Position numbers and translations under genes: made by a program
Notes under the pieces: model-generated
Database searches by the model: none
Told to the model about the DNA's origin: nothing
The model's input: only the letters and a program-made list of their open reading frames with translations
Shown: positions 6,973 to 15,607 of the stretch, in pieces
Position numbering within the stretch: position 1 is the stretch's first letter
Layout: each line of letters starts with the position of its first letter
Assembly: GCA_018812885.1 (NCBI GenBank)
Contig: JAHJCW010000095.1
Coordinates: 1-18,270, forward strand
DNA length: 18,270 nt
Source: a bacterium
GTDB taxonomy: Bacteria > Fidelibacterota > Marinisomatia > Marinisomatales > JAHJCW01
Direction: 5' to 3'

Positions 6973-9822
6973 ATGACACAAGCAAACGATTCATTTATCC
7001 CGCGCCATATCGGTCCATCACAAAAAGACATTCACAAAATGCTAAAAGTAGTTGGATCTGATTCCCTAGAAACTTTAGTAATCGAGACTATCCCGAAATC
7101 AATATTAAGCGGAAAGAAACTCAATATTAGCAAAGAGGTTAGCGAGCATGATCTGGCACAATTATCAAAAAAGATTGCGGTTAAGAATAAAGTATTCCGC
7201 TCATTTATTGGACAGGGATATTACGGTACAAAAGTTCCCGCCGTCATTCAACGCAACATTTTAGAGAATCCCGGTTGGTACACGCAATACACACCATATC
7301 AAGCGGAAATTTCTCAAGGTCGATTGGAAGCTTTGCTTATATTCCAAACAATGATATCTAACCTAACTGGTTTGCCATTGGCAAATGCATCTCTACTTGA
7401 TGAGGCAACCGCCGCCGCTGAGGCGATGGCGATGTTCTTCCGTGAAGTGAAAGATACCAACCGTAATGTATTTTTTGTTTCGGAATGTTGTCATCCACAA
7501 ACAATTGATGTACTCAAAACCCGCTCCGCTCCGTTTGGAATTGAATTAATTATCGGTGATCACCAATCCTTTGAATTTAATGATAATGTTTTTGGTGCAT
7601 TAGTTCAATATCCGGCAAGCGATGGTGAAATATTCGATTATAGTGAATTCTGTACATCTGCCCATAGTTCGGGCGCTTATGTTGCTGTAGCTGCCGATAT
7701 TATGAGCTTATTATTATTAACCCCTCCCGGAGAATTTGGCGCTGTTGTCGCGATTGGCAATACCCAACGCTTTGGAGTACCAATGGGTTACGGCGGTCCA
7801 CACGCCGCTTATTTTGCTGCTAGTGAAAAATTTCAGCGTAAAATTCCCGGTCGAATCATTGGCATAACCGTGGATAAGCACGGCAACAAAGCATATCGTA
7901 TGGCGTTGCAAACTCGTGAACAGCACATCCGCCGCGAGAAAGCGACCTCCAATATCTGTACTGCCCAAGTTTTATTGGCAATTATGGCAGGAATGTATGC
8001 AGTTTACCATGGACCTGAACGCCTCAGACAAATTGCTGAATTGATTCACCAAAAAACAAATATTTTGGCAAACGGTATTTCCAAGCTTGGACATAAAATT
8101 TCAACTCAATCATATTTCGATACTTTAATAATATCATTAAGCGGAAAATCCGCTGAAGATGTGCGGAAAACTGCTGAAAAAGCACAAATTAATTTTCGGT
8201 ATTTTGAAAATGGAGATGTTGGCATTAGTCTGGATGAATTAACTACAGAAAAAGATATTGATGACATTTTAAAAACTTTAACCACGAATTACACAAAAAA
8301 CACAAATCTAAAACAAACAACTAAAATTGAATTAAAAAGGAAATCGAAATATTTAACACATCCTATTTTTAATTTATATCATTCTGAAACAGAGATGATG
8401 CGCTACTTACACCGTTTGGAAATGAAAGATCTATCACTGAACACAAGCATGATTCCGCTCGGTTCCTGCACCATGAAGCTGAATGCTGCATCTGAAATGA
8501 TGCCAATTACTTTGTCGGAATTCACAGAGTTACATCCTTTTGCTCCGATTGAACAGGCACAAGGCTATCATCAAATAATTGAGGAATTGGGAAATTATTT
8601 AAAAGAAATAACCGGATTCCCCGCAGTTTCGTTTCAGCCAAATTCCGGGGCGCAAGGAGAGTATACCGGATTGATGGTAATCCGTGCTTATCACAACAGC
8701 AGAAATGAATCCCAACGTAATGTATGTTTAATTCCGGCTTCCGCGCACGGCACAAACCCTGCTAGTTCAGTAATGGCGGGGATGAAAGTTATTGTTGTTA
8801 AATGCGACGATAGTGGTAACATTGATGTTTCAGATTTACGCGCCAGGGCAGAAGAACACAGACAAAATTTGGCTGTATTTATGGTTACCTATCCGTCTAC
8901 GCACGGTGTATTTGAAGAGGCAATCGGCGAAATGTGTGATATCATCCACAAAAATGGCGGACAGGTTTATATGGATGGCGCCAACCTGAATGCAATGGTC
9001 GGGCTTTGCTATCCCGCTGATTTCGGCGCCGACGTGATTCATATCAATCTGCATAAAACTTTTGCCATTCCACATGGTGGTGGCGGCCCCGGAATGGGTC
9101 CGATTTGTGTCGCCAAGCACCTTGCTGATTTTCTGCCAAAACATAGTGTTGTTAAAACTAATGCCGAAAAAGGCACAACTGCAGTATCGGCTGCGCCGTG
9201 GGGCAGCGCGAATATTCTGCCAATATCATGGGCATATATTACAATGATGAATGGCGCCGGACTCACAAAAGCATCGCAAGTTGCAATATTAAATGCCAAC
9301 TATATGGCAAAGCGTTTGGAGGAACATTTCCCTGTACTATATCGCGGTGCAAAAGGACGAGTTGGACATGAATTTATAATTGACTTGCGTCCATTACGCA
9401 AAACATCGGGCATTACCGAAGAAGATGTTGCTAAACGTTTAATGGACTACGGATACCACGCTCCAACAATGTCCTTTCCCGTTCCCGGTACGCTGATGAT
9501 TGAGCCGACCGAAAGTGAATCCAAGGCGGAATTAGATAGATTTTGTGAGGCACTAATCTCAATCAAACAGGAAATTTTGGATGTGGAAACCGGTAAAGCA
9601 GATAAAGCCGATAACGTTCTTAAAAATGCACCACATACGGCACGAGAAATTGCCTCAGATGAGTGGAGCCACCCTTATTCACGTGAACAGGCGGCTTATC
9701 CCGCTGAATGGTTAAAGGAAAGTAAATTTTGGCCTTCTGTTGGGCGGGTTGATAATGCTTATGGTGACAGAAATTTGATGTGCGCCTGTCCGCCGATTGA
9801 GGATTATGAGGAAAATAAATGA
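6973..9822 (+). CDS. gcvP: glycine dehydrogenase (decarboxylating), P-protein
   Basis: GcvP is the PLP-dependent P-protein of the glycine cleavage system. It decarboxylates glycine and passes the aminomethyl group to the lipoyl arm of GcvH. This is the single-chain 949-aa form (E. coli 957 aa) with both homologous halves. The N-terminal half holds FIPRHIGPS, the YTPYQAEISQGRLE segment, LLDEATAAAEAM and GGPHAAYFA. The C-terminal half holds MIPLGSCTMKLNA, QPNSGAQGEYTG, HGTNPAS and the PLP-binding Lys695 in NLHKTFAIPHGGGGPG. It ends with CPPIEDYEENK. The protein looks intact. gcvT, gcvH and lpd are not in the window, so the genes are scattered or lie elsewhere. Its TGA overlaps the ATG of the peptidase gene (ATGA). 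No strong Shine-Dalgarno site precedes the ATG. Confidence 0.97.
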   Translation: MTQANDSFIPRHIGPSQKDIHKMLKVVGSDSLETLVIETIPKSILSGKKLNISKEVSEHDLAQLSKKIAVKNKVFRSFIGQGYYGTKVPAVIQRNILENPGWYTQYTPYQAEISQGRLEALLIFQTMISNLTGLPLANASLLDEATAAAEAMAMFFREVKDTNRNVFFVSECCHPQTIDVLKTRSAPFGIELIIGDHQSFEFNDNVFGALVQYPASDGEIFDYSEFCTSAHSSGAYVAVAADIMSLLLLTPPGEFGAVVAIGNTQRFGVPMGYGGPHAAYFAASEKFQRKIPGRIIGITVDKHGNKAYRMALQTREQHIRREKATSNICTAQVLLAIMAGMYAVYHGPERLRQIAELIHQKTNILANGISKLGHKISTQSYFDTLIISLSGKSAEDVRKTAEKAQINFRYFENGDVGISLDELTTEKDIDDILKTLTTNYTKNTNLKQTTKIELKRKSKYLTHPIFNLYHSETEMMRYLHRLEMKDLSLNTSMIPLGSCTMKLNAASEMMPITLSEFTELHPFAPIEQAQGYHQIIEELGNYLKEITGFPAVSFQPNSGAQGEYTGLMVIRAYHNSRNESQRNVCLIPASAHGTNPASSVMAGMKVIVVKCDDSGNIDVSDLRARAEEHRQNLAVFMVTYPSTHGVFEEAIGEMCDIIHKNGGQVYMDGANLNAMVGLCYPADFGADVIHINLHKTFAIPHGGGGPGMGPICVAKHLADFLPKHSVVKTNAEKGTTAVSAAPWGSANILPISWAYITMMNGAGLTKASQVAILNANYMAKRLEEHFPVLYRGAKGRVGHEFIIDLRPLRKTSGITEEDVAKRLMDYGYHAPTMSFPVPGTLMIEPTESESKAELDRFCEALISIKQEILDVETGKADKADNVLKNAPHTAREIASDEWSHPYSREQAAYPAEWLKESKFWPSVGRVDNAYGDRNLMCACPPIEDYEENK

Positions 9823-10646
9823 ATCCTACATCAATATTAGAAAGTATCCTATTTTCAACAATACAAATTAATTTATATGATAATAATAATGTGCCTAATG
9901 GTCATACAGGCACAGGATTTCTAATTAATGTTCCAGTAGGTAATGATGGTTTATCAGCTGTATTTCTAGTATCGAATAAACATGTCTTCAATAAAGGACC
10001 AAAATTCCAATTAAATTTTCATTGTAGAAAACCAAATGAACTGGAACCAGACTTAGGAAAAATATTCCCCCACCTTACGACTGGGCACGAAAACGCCTAT
10101 TTTGAACATCCGAATCCATAAGTAGATTTAGCTGTTCTTAACCTTTCATCTATTCTAGATAAGTATAAAGGAAAGATATATTATCGAGTAATTGAACAAG
10201 ATTTTTTAAGCGATTTTACAGATTCATATCTTGATGTTGCCAATAAAGTAATTTTTATTGGATATCCTGAAGGATTATATGATACAACACATAATTTACC
10301 AATAATACGAACTGGTACAATTGCAAGCCATCCTAAAGTTGATTTTAATGGTGAACAACAGTTTTTAATTGATGCTCAAGTTTTTCCTGGCTCAAGTGGA
10401 AGTCCCATATTTATCGATGTAAAAAATGCATTATTTAGCCAAGAATCAATTATCTTCGGGGATGGTACACCACAGTATAAATTGCTTGGTGTAGTTTCAA
10501 ATACTTATATGAAAGAAAATTTAGTCAAACAAAAAGATCCTAAAATTGAGTTAAAAATTAAAGAAGTCATTGGGATTGGAGTTGTTTTTAAGTCAACCGC
10601 TCTTCAAGACTTATTAAAAATCGCAATAAGTGATTTCATTAAATAG
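9819..10646 (+). pseudogene. trypsin-like serine peptidase gene interrupted by one in-frame TAA
   Basis: Ignoring one TAA codon (10119-10121, codon 101), the frame runs 275 codons to TAG at 10644-10646 and encodes a trypsin-2-type peptidase. His55 is in FLVSNKHVF, Asp103 in VDLAVLNL just after the stop, and Ser193 in FPGSSGSPIF, so the triad is complete only with both halves. TGTGF (30-34) and VIFIGYPEG also fit the fold. There is no signal peptide. The first open segment alone (100 aa) lacks Asp and Ser and cannot be catalytic. No frameshift or other stop is present, suggesting a recent nonsense mutation or a base-calling error; readthrough is less likely. The start overlaps the gcvP stop (ATGA) with GAGGAA upstream as ribosome binding site. 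The 3' end overlaps the convergent ABC-F gene by 8 nt. Similar peptidases are accessory genes; the target is unknown. Confidence 0.8.
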
Positions 10647-12516
10647 CATTTGCTTGTAACTCTTCCAATTCTTCTAATAAAACAAAATACGATTCCTCGA
10701 TTTTTTTCTCTTCTTCAAGTAATTTCTGTATCATTTCAAAATCGCTCGCAATATCAGGATCTAGCAATTCGATTTTAATATTTTCTAACGTCTCTTCAAT
10801 CTCTCCAAGCTTTCGTTTTAATACTCTGACTCTATTGTCAATCTTTTTTTGTTCTTTATAGTTTGATTTATTTTTAGTTATAGGCTTCTCAATTTTTTCA
10901 GTTTTTTTATTCTTATCAACTGTGGATTCCTTTTTCCAGCTATAATAATCATAATTGCCGGAATATATTACAACCCCACCATTGCCAATATCATAGGTTA
11001 TATTGGTTATTTCATTTAAAAAATGCCGGTCATGAGAAATACAAACAATTGTACCTACGTATTTCTTTAAAGCTGCTTCCACTACATCGCGGGAGATCAT
11101 ATCAAGATGGTTCGTGGGTTCGTCCAATAGTAACAAATTGGCAGGTTGGATCAGCATTTTCGCTAAAGCTAATCTTGACTTCTCACCACCCGAAAGCACC
11201 TTGACAAGTTTATCGACCGAATCACCGGAAAATAAAAAACTACCTAAATAACTCCGTATTTCTGATTCATTTTTACCGCTTGAAGCACTTTGCAGTACTT
11301 CAAATACAGTATGATTAGGGTTCAGTGTTTCCAACTGATGTTGGGCAAAATAAGCGATCGTCACATCTTTTCCGGGGCGCAATGTTCCGGAAGAAATCGG
11401 TTCAACACCGGCAAGCATTTTTAATAACGTTGATTTTCCTGCTCCGTTATGACCAACGAGGCCAATAGTCTGTCCTCTTTCTATTTCAACATTAAGATCA
11501 TCATAGACTGAAATGTCACCATAATTTTTACTAACATTTTTTAAACTGACAACCTTCAAAGGACTTCTTGCGGGAAGCGGAATCTTGATATTTAACCGTT
11601 TTTTATTTTGAGTGGGCTCCTCGATCAATTCTAATTTTTCTAATTGCTTGATCTTGCTTTGTACTTGTCTTGATTTAGTATTCTTATAGCGGAATCTCTC
11701 AATAAAACGCTTGGTTTGGGCAATCATATCTTGCTGGTTAGAATATGCAGCTTGTTGTTGCTCTATTCTAATTTGTTTTTGTTTTAGAAAGCTTAAATAA
11801 TTACCATTATACAGTATTACTTTGGCCCGGTCAATTTCAACAATATGATTTACCGATTTATTTAAAAATTCCCGGTCGTGGCTAATCATTACCAAGCTGC
11901 CTTTCCAATCCGCAAGAAAGCTTTCTAACCATAAGGTTGCATCTAAATCAAGATGATTGGTTGGTTCATCTAAAAATAATACATCGGGATTTTGTAGCAA
12001 TATTCCCGCTAAAGCGACACGCATCCGCCAGCCACCGCTGAATGTATCCATATCTCTATGAAATTGATTAGCTGTAAATCCCAGACCTCCCAAGATTTCC
12101 TTGGCTTTTTTATCAATTGTCCAGCCACCAATACTATCAAATCGTTGCTGCAAATCGCCAAGTATCTTTAGTTTTTTTGTATCGTTGGGATTGCTTGCTA
12201 TTTCCGCTGAAATACTCTCCATCTTATTTTCAATTTCTCTGATTTCAGGAAAAGAATTAAGCACTTCTTCAAGTATTGATTGATTAGTACCAATAATAAT
12301 GTCTTGTGGTAAATGACCTATCGAAAGTCCTTTATTTTTCTGAATAGTACCTTCATCGGGAGATTCATCACCAAGCATTAAACGTAAAAGTGTGGTCTTG
12401 CCGGAACCGTTTGGACCTACCAAACCAATCCGCATACTTTTCTTAATTAGCAATGATACATTGCTAAATAGAACTCCGTCCGGATATTCCTTTGATATGT
12501 TTTCTAATTGAATCAT
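10639..12516 (-). CDS. ABC-F family ATPase (ribosome-associated, Uup/YdiF-like)
   Basis: This 625-aa protein has two tandem ABC ATPase domains and no membrane segments, the hallmark of ABC-F proteins that act on the ribosomal E site. Domain 1 has Walker A GPNGSGKT (34-41), signature FSGGWRMRVALAG and Walker B LDEPTNHLD with D183-E184. The linker (P-site tether region) is the basic helical stretch around RFRYKNTKSRQVQSKIKQLE. Domain 2 has Walker A GHNGAGKST (355-363), signature LSGGEKSRLALAK and LDEPTNHLD with D465-E466. The C terminus, after a Lys-rich linker, is a charged coiled coil (VRVLKRKLGEIEETLENI onward). It could be a translation factor, a biogenesis factor or an antibiotic-protection protein. 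The general architecture favours a housekeeping role, and resistance cannot be claimed. MtaB lies upstream on the same strand, 57 bp away, with a large palindrome between them. Confidence 0.9.
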   Translation of the reverse strand: MIQLENISKEYPDGVLFSNVSLLIKKSMRIGLVGPNGSGKTTLLRLMLGDESPDEGTIQKNKGLSIGHLPQDIIIGTNQSILEEVLNSFPEIREIENKMESISAEIASNPNDTKKLKILGDLQQRFDSIGGWTIDKKAKEILGGLGFTANQFHRDMDTFSGGWRMRVALAGILLQNPDVLFLDEPTNHLDLDATLWLESFLADWKGSLVMISHDREFLNKSVNHIVEIDRAKVILYNGNYLSFLKQKQIRIEQQQAAYSNQQDMIAQTKRFIERFRYKNTKSRQVQSKIKQLEKLELIEEPTQNKKRLNIKIPLPARSPLKVVSLKNVSKNYGDISVYDDLNVEIERGQTIGLVGHNGAGKSTLLKMLAGVEPISSGTLRPGKDVTIAYFAQHQLETLNPNHTVFEVLQSASSGKNESEIRSYLGSFLFSGDSVDKLVKVLSGGEKSRLALAKMLIQPANLLLLDEPTNHLDMISRDVVEAALKKYVGTIVCISHDRHFLNEITNITYDIGNGGVVIYSGNYDYYSWKKESTVDKNKKTEKIEKPITKNKSNYKEQKKIDNRVRVLKRKLGEIEETLENIKIELLDPDIASDFEMIQKLLEEEKKIEESYFVLLEELEELQANAI

Positions 12517-12533
12517 TTATGTTTATTTACTTG

Positions 12534-12571
12534 AACCTTGCGAAGGTTCCAAACCTTCGCAAGGTTTTTTT
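12534..12571. repeat. large perfect palindrome (REP-like or terminator-like) between mtaB and the ABC-F gene
   Basis: AACCTTGCGAAGGTT (12534-12548), a 3-nt loop, and AACCTTCGCAAGGTT (12552-12566) form a perfect 15-bp stem followed by six T on the plus strand. Each arm is itself nearly self-complementary (CCTT-GCG-AAGG). The T-tract is on the strand that has no upstream gene, whereas both flanking genes are on minus. It may be a repeated intergenic palindrome rather than a dedicated terminator. Confidence 0.6.
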
Positions 12572-12573
12572 GT

Positions 12574-13866
12574 TTAAAGTATATTACCAACCAAATAATC
12601 TATTTCGTTTTCTATCAGCTTCACTGTAACAATTCTATTTTGTAATTCTTCTTTCCCCGCAGCTATAACTTTTATATAATTATCGGTATGTCCCTGTATT
12701 TTGCCGTCAACATATGATTCAAATAGCACTTTTCTTTCTTTTCCTATAAATTTATTATAAAATGTTTTTTGTTTTGAATCTGATAATTTATGCAAGATAT
12801 TGCTTCGTTCTTTGCGTTGAGCATGGGTAACTGCATTTTCAAATTCTAATGCTTTTGTATTGTCACGCGGGGAATATGAAAATACATGTAAATATGAAAT
12901 ATCTAAACCATTTATGAAATCATAAGTTTCTTGGAAATCTTTTTCTGTCTCGGTAGGGAATCCAACTATCACATCAACACCTATACAACAATCAGGCATT
13001 ATAGATTTAATTTTTTCAACTCGCTCAGCATATAATTCACACAGATATCGGCGATGCATATCTTTCAATATTTTATTTGAACCGGATTGTAATGGTATGT
13101 GAAAATGTGGTACAAAGAGTCTCGATTGTGCAATGAAATCAATCATTTCACCGGTTAATAGATTAGGTTCAATCGATGAAATTCTAATGCGGTCAATATC
13201 TTCTAATGTATCCAATTCCTTTATTAACTCAAAAACCGATTCATTTGTACCTCTTCCAAAATCGCCGGTATTTACACCGGTTAACACAATTTCTCTTGTA
13301 TTAGTTTGTGCAATTTCTCTCGCTTGTTGCATCGTATTTTCGATATTATCACTTCGGCTTTTTCCACGAGCTAAGGGAATTGTACAATAGGTACATTCGT
13401 AATCACACCCATCTTGAATTTTTAGAAATGTCCTAGTTCTCTCATCCGCTGAATATGAGAAATGAAATTCATCAAGTATATCAATATGGTTGTTATATTC
13501 AATTTTTTCCTGTTCAGCATAATTTTTATAATAGTCGAATAATTTGAATTTTTCATCATTTCCCAAAACTGCAGTTACACCGGGAATTGATTTTGCTTCT
13601 TCTGAATGTAATTGTGAAAAACATCCCACCATTGCAACAAAAGCATTCGGATTATTACGGTTTGCCTGATGTACTGCTTTTCTGCAATCCTTGTCCGCGT
13701 TTGCTGTAACAGTACAAGTGTTGATAACATACACATTTGCTTTACAGTTAAAATCGACTATTTCGAATCCTCGATTTGTAAAATCTCGTGATATGGTTGA
13801 GGTTTCAGCAAAATTTAATTTACAGCCAATAGTCTTAAGTGCTATTTTTTTTCTATATGTTTCCAT
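12574..13866 (-). CDS. mtaB: tRNA (t6A37) methylthiotransferase MtaB
   Basis: This 430-aa radical-SAM methylthiotransferase converts t6A37 to ms2t6A37 in ANN-decoding tRNAs, classically tRNA-Lys(UUU). The N-terminal UPF0004 domain binds one [4Fe-4S] cluster through Cys15 (TIGCKLN), Cys51 (INTCTVT) and Cys82 (VGCFSQ). The GCKLN spelling separates MtaB from MiaB and RimO. The radical-SAM motif CDYECTYC supplies Cys154, Cys158 and Cys161. SSIEPNLLT, HFHIPLQSGS and DVIVGFPTET are conserved family segments. A C-terminal TRAM RNA-binding domain starts around KERKVLFESYVDG. The ATG at 13866 gives a family-like N terminus. The patatin gene is divergent, with only 43 bp between starts. Two tRNA-Lys genes, likely clients, lie elsewhere in the window. 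Confidence 0.93.
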   Translation of the reverse strand: METYRKKIALKTIGCKLNFAETSTISRDFTNRGFEIVDFNCKANVYVINTCTVTANADKDCRKAVHQANRNNPNAFVAMVGCFSQLHSEEAKSIPGVTAVLGNDEKFKLFDYYKNYAEQEKIEYNNHIDILDEFHFSYSADERTRTFLKIQDGCDYECTYCTIPLARGKSRSDNIENTMQQAREIAQTNTREIVLTGVNTGDFGRGTNESVFELIKELDTLEDIDRIRISSIEPNLLTGEMIDFIAQSRLFVPHFHIPLQSGSNKILKDMHRRYLCELYAERVEKIKSIMPDCCIGVDVIVGFPTETEKDFQETYDFINGLDISYLHVFSYSPRDNTKALEFENAVTHAQRKERSNILHKLSDSKQKTFYNKFIGKERKVLFESYVDGKIQGHTDNYIKVIAAGKEELQNRIVTVKLIENEIDYLVGNIL

Positions 13867-13909
13867 TGCTTATTAATATATGGGGCGAAATTTCGCTAAT
13901 TTAAACTAA
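13867..13909. promoter_or_regulatory. very short divergent gap with a 12-bp palindrome
   Basis: The 43 bp between the mtaB and patatin start codons contain GCGAAATTTCGC (13885-13896), a perfect palindrome near the middle. Two complete non-overlapping promoters would hardly fit, so promoters probably overlap or reach into the coding sequences. The palindrome could be an operator, but no regulator is known. Confidence 0.35.
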
Positions 13910-14833
13910 ATGTATAAGCATAAAAAAATCGGTTTGGCTTTAGGCAGCGGTTCTGCGCGCGGTTGGGCGCATATTGGTGCTATAGAAGCAATTGAAGAAA
14001 CCGGTATTCCGATTCACTGCATTGCGGGGACTAGCATTGGTGCTTTTGTCGGTGCCGTATATGCGACAGGGCATCTTGCTAGTTTAAAAGAATTTGCCCT
14101 GCAAATGGATTGGAAAAAGGTTATCTCATATTTTGATGTGGTGTTTCCAAAATCAGGCTTCATGGATGGTAAAAAGGTTCAAGAATTATTTTCTATGCAC
14201 ACAGATGCTAAAACATTCGAGGAGTTTAAAATACCGGTCAAGATGATTGCCACAGATCTAAAGACAGGAAAGAAAGTAGTTATTGATTCAGGTAATATTA
14301 TTGAAGGAATACGCGCAAGTGTCTCGGTTCCCGGTGTATTTACGCCTGTAAGACGGGGTGACAAATGGCTTGTAGACGGCGGTTTAGTTGACCCAGTTCC
14401 GGTGAGCGTGGTACGAAATATGGGCGCCGATTTCGTAATTGCGGTTGACCTCAATTCTGATCTTATAAATCATGATTACAAACCTAAAAAACAAACATCA
14501 ATAGAAAAAATTCCTAAAAAAGAAAGAAACGAACTAATGTTGCGCATATCGGCCCAGTATAATACTGCAGAAAACGCAGTAAAAGCAAAAATTAACCAAT
14601 GGTTCTCAAGTTCTTCAAAGTCACCGAATATTATTGATGTTATGGGAACTTCACTGGGAATAATGCAAGAGCAGCTTTCAAGAATCAATCTTGCTATGGA
14701 TCCACCGGAGATATTAATTCAACCGCGCTTAGGTGATTTAAAAATGTTTGATTTTGACCAAGCAGAAAGATCAATTATGGAAGGCTATACACAAGCTAAA
14801 TATCAAATAGATAATATCAAATCCGTGCTTTGA
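13910..14833 (+). CDS. patatin-like phospholipase (RssA/NTE type)
   Basis: This 307-aa patatin-domain lipid hydrolase has the family's anion-hole segment GSGSARGWAHIG, an extended G-x-G-x-x-R-G form. The nucleophile elbow is GTSIG with Ser42, and the catalytic Asp156 sits in LVDGGLVDPVP, forming the Ser-Asp dyad. The usual family elements FxxPVKMIATDLKTGK (about 104-120) and SVSVPGVFTPV are present. The C-terminal third is helical and more variable. No signal peptide or membrane segment is seen, so it probably acts on the cytoplasmic side of the membrane. The substrate is likely a phospholipid or lysophospholipid; family resemblance to RssA is not proof of a regulatory role. No Shine-Dalgarno site is visible before the ATG. 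Its TGA directly abuts the stop of the convergent LolA-like gene, with no base between. Confidence 0.9.
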   Translation: MYKHKKIGLALGSGSARGWAHIGAIEAIEETGIPIHCIAGTSIGAFVGAVYATGHLASLKEFALQMDWKKVISYFDVVFPKSGFMDGKKVQELFSMHTDAKTFEEFKIPVKMIATDLKTGKKVVIDSGNIIEGIRASVSVPGVFTPVRRGDKWLVDGGLVDPVPVSVVRNMGADFVIAVDLNSDLINHDYKPKKQTSIEKIPKKERNELMLRISAQYNTAENAVKAKINQWFSSSSKSPNIIDVMGTSLGIMQEQLSRINLAMDPPEILIQPRLGDLKMFDFDQAERSIMEGYTQAKYQIDNIKSVL

Positions 14834-15607
14834 TTATTCTGTCTTTTCCTCTTCGAAAAAGGTATCTTCAATCCCTTCATTTACTTTATAATCCGAAAAT
14901 TTTAATGTAATAATTCCTGATAAATCCTTGCCCTGTGAATCATCCTGTTTATTACCAAATTGATGTCTTGCCCCAAACGTTTCTTCCATCCCGGATGGTA
15001 ATCCACCTGAATACTCAAATTTGATTACTGTTTCTTTTGGTAGATAAATATCATCTCGAATTGATTGATATTCTGACTTTATTTCAACAACTTTCATAGT
15101 ATCCATCCAAGTTTCAGATCTTATTAATGTCCAGTTACTACTAGCAATTAATAATCGCATTGTCAAATTTTGAGATGTATCATCTTTGCTCATATTTTTG
15201 AACATTAATGAATCAGGATTTAACTCACCTTGCAATATCCAAACTTGCTTGCCTTCATAATACTCCGCACCTATAACCGAAATATTAGATAGATTATCAA
15301 ATAAATCAATCGGTGAGGATATCATCCCCGATTTAGGAATTGCGGCAAACCCCTTAGTCTGTATTTTTGTCAAATTTGGTTGCTTAAACCAGAAGTCAAT
15401 TCGTTTGCGTGGCATCCGGAGCATCGGCGTTTTTATCGATACCTCGATTCGAACATAATAATCTTCAATGCGATTGTAATTTTGTTCCAAATTATCCAAA
15501 ATAGCATCAGCGGTGGGGAAAATGCTTATTGCAGATTTTCCCTTATCTTGAGCAAAAAGGAAACTAAGAATTATCAAAATAGTTGAAAGCTTGATGATGC
15601 GTTTCAT
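14834..15607 (-). CDS. LolA-like outer-membrane lipoprotein-sorting protein
   Basis: This 257-aa exported protein has a signal sequence MKRIIKLSTILIILSFLFAQ with likely cleavage near AQD. It then shows the half-barrel LolA/LppX-like pattern: TADAILDNLEQNYNRIEDYYV, a beta-rich stretch with KRIDFWFKQPNLTKI, and a C-terminal SGIITLKFSDYKVNEGIEDTFF. The last segment is typical of the LolA-like family (a strand, then YKVN.G....F). Such proteins bind lipid or lipoprotein acyl chains in the periplasm. The ATG overlaps the permease stop as TAATG, so it is translationally coupled as the third gene of the ABC operon. That suggests it receives the exported substrate. It is not the canonical LolA paired with LolCDE, because the ABC partner here is an ABC-2 exporter. 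Family confidence is moderate. Confidence 0.72.
   Translation of the reverse strand: MKRIIKLSTILIILSFLFAQDKGKSAISIFPTADAILDNLEQNYNRIEDYYVRIEVSIKTPMLRMPRKRIDFWFKQPNLTKIQTKGFAAIPKSGMISSPIDLFDNLSNISVIGAEYYEGKQVWILQGELNPDSLMFKNMSKDDTSQNLTMRLLIASSNWTLIRSETWMDTMKVVEIKSEYQSIRDDIYLPKETVIKFEYSGGLPSGMEETFGARHQFGNKQDDSQGKDLSGIITLKFSDYKVNEGIEDTFFEEEKTE

Noticed and set aside
8836..9299. Minus-strand ORFs inside gcvP
   Set aside because: Antisense shadows of a highly conserved coding region; products show no recognisable domain.
10119..10121. Genetic code reassignment of TAA to a sense codon
   Set aside because: At least eight intact genes in the window end correctly at TAA with family-typical C termini.
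10639..12516. Calling the ABC-F protein an antibiotic resistance determinant
   Set aside because: The architecture fits general ABC-F translation factors, and no resistance-specific feature can be read from sequence alone.
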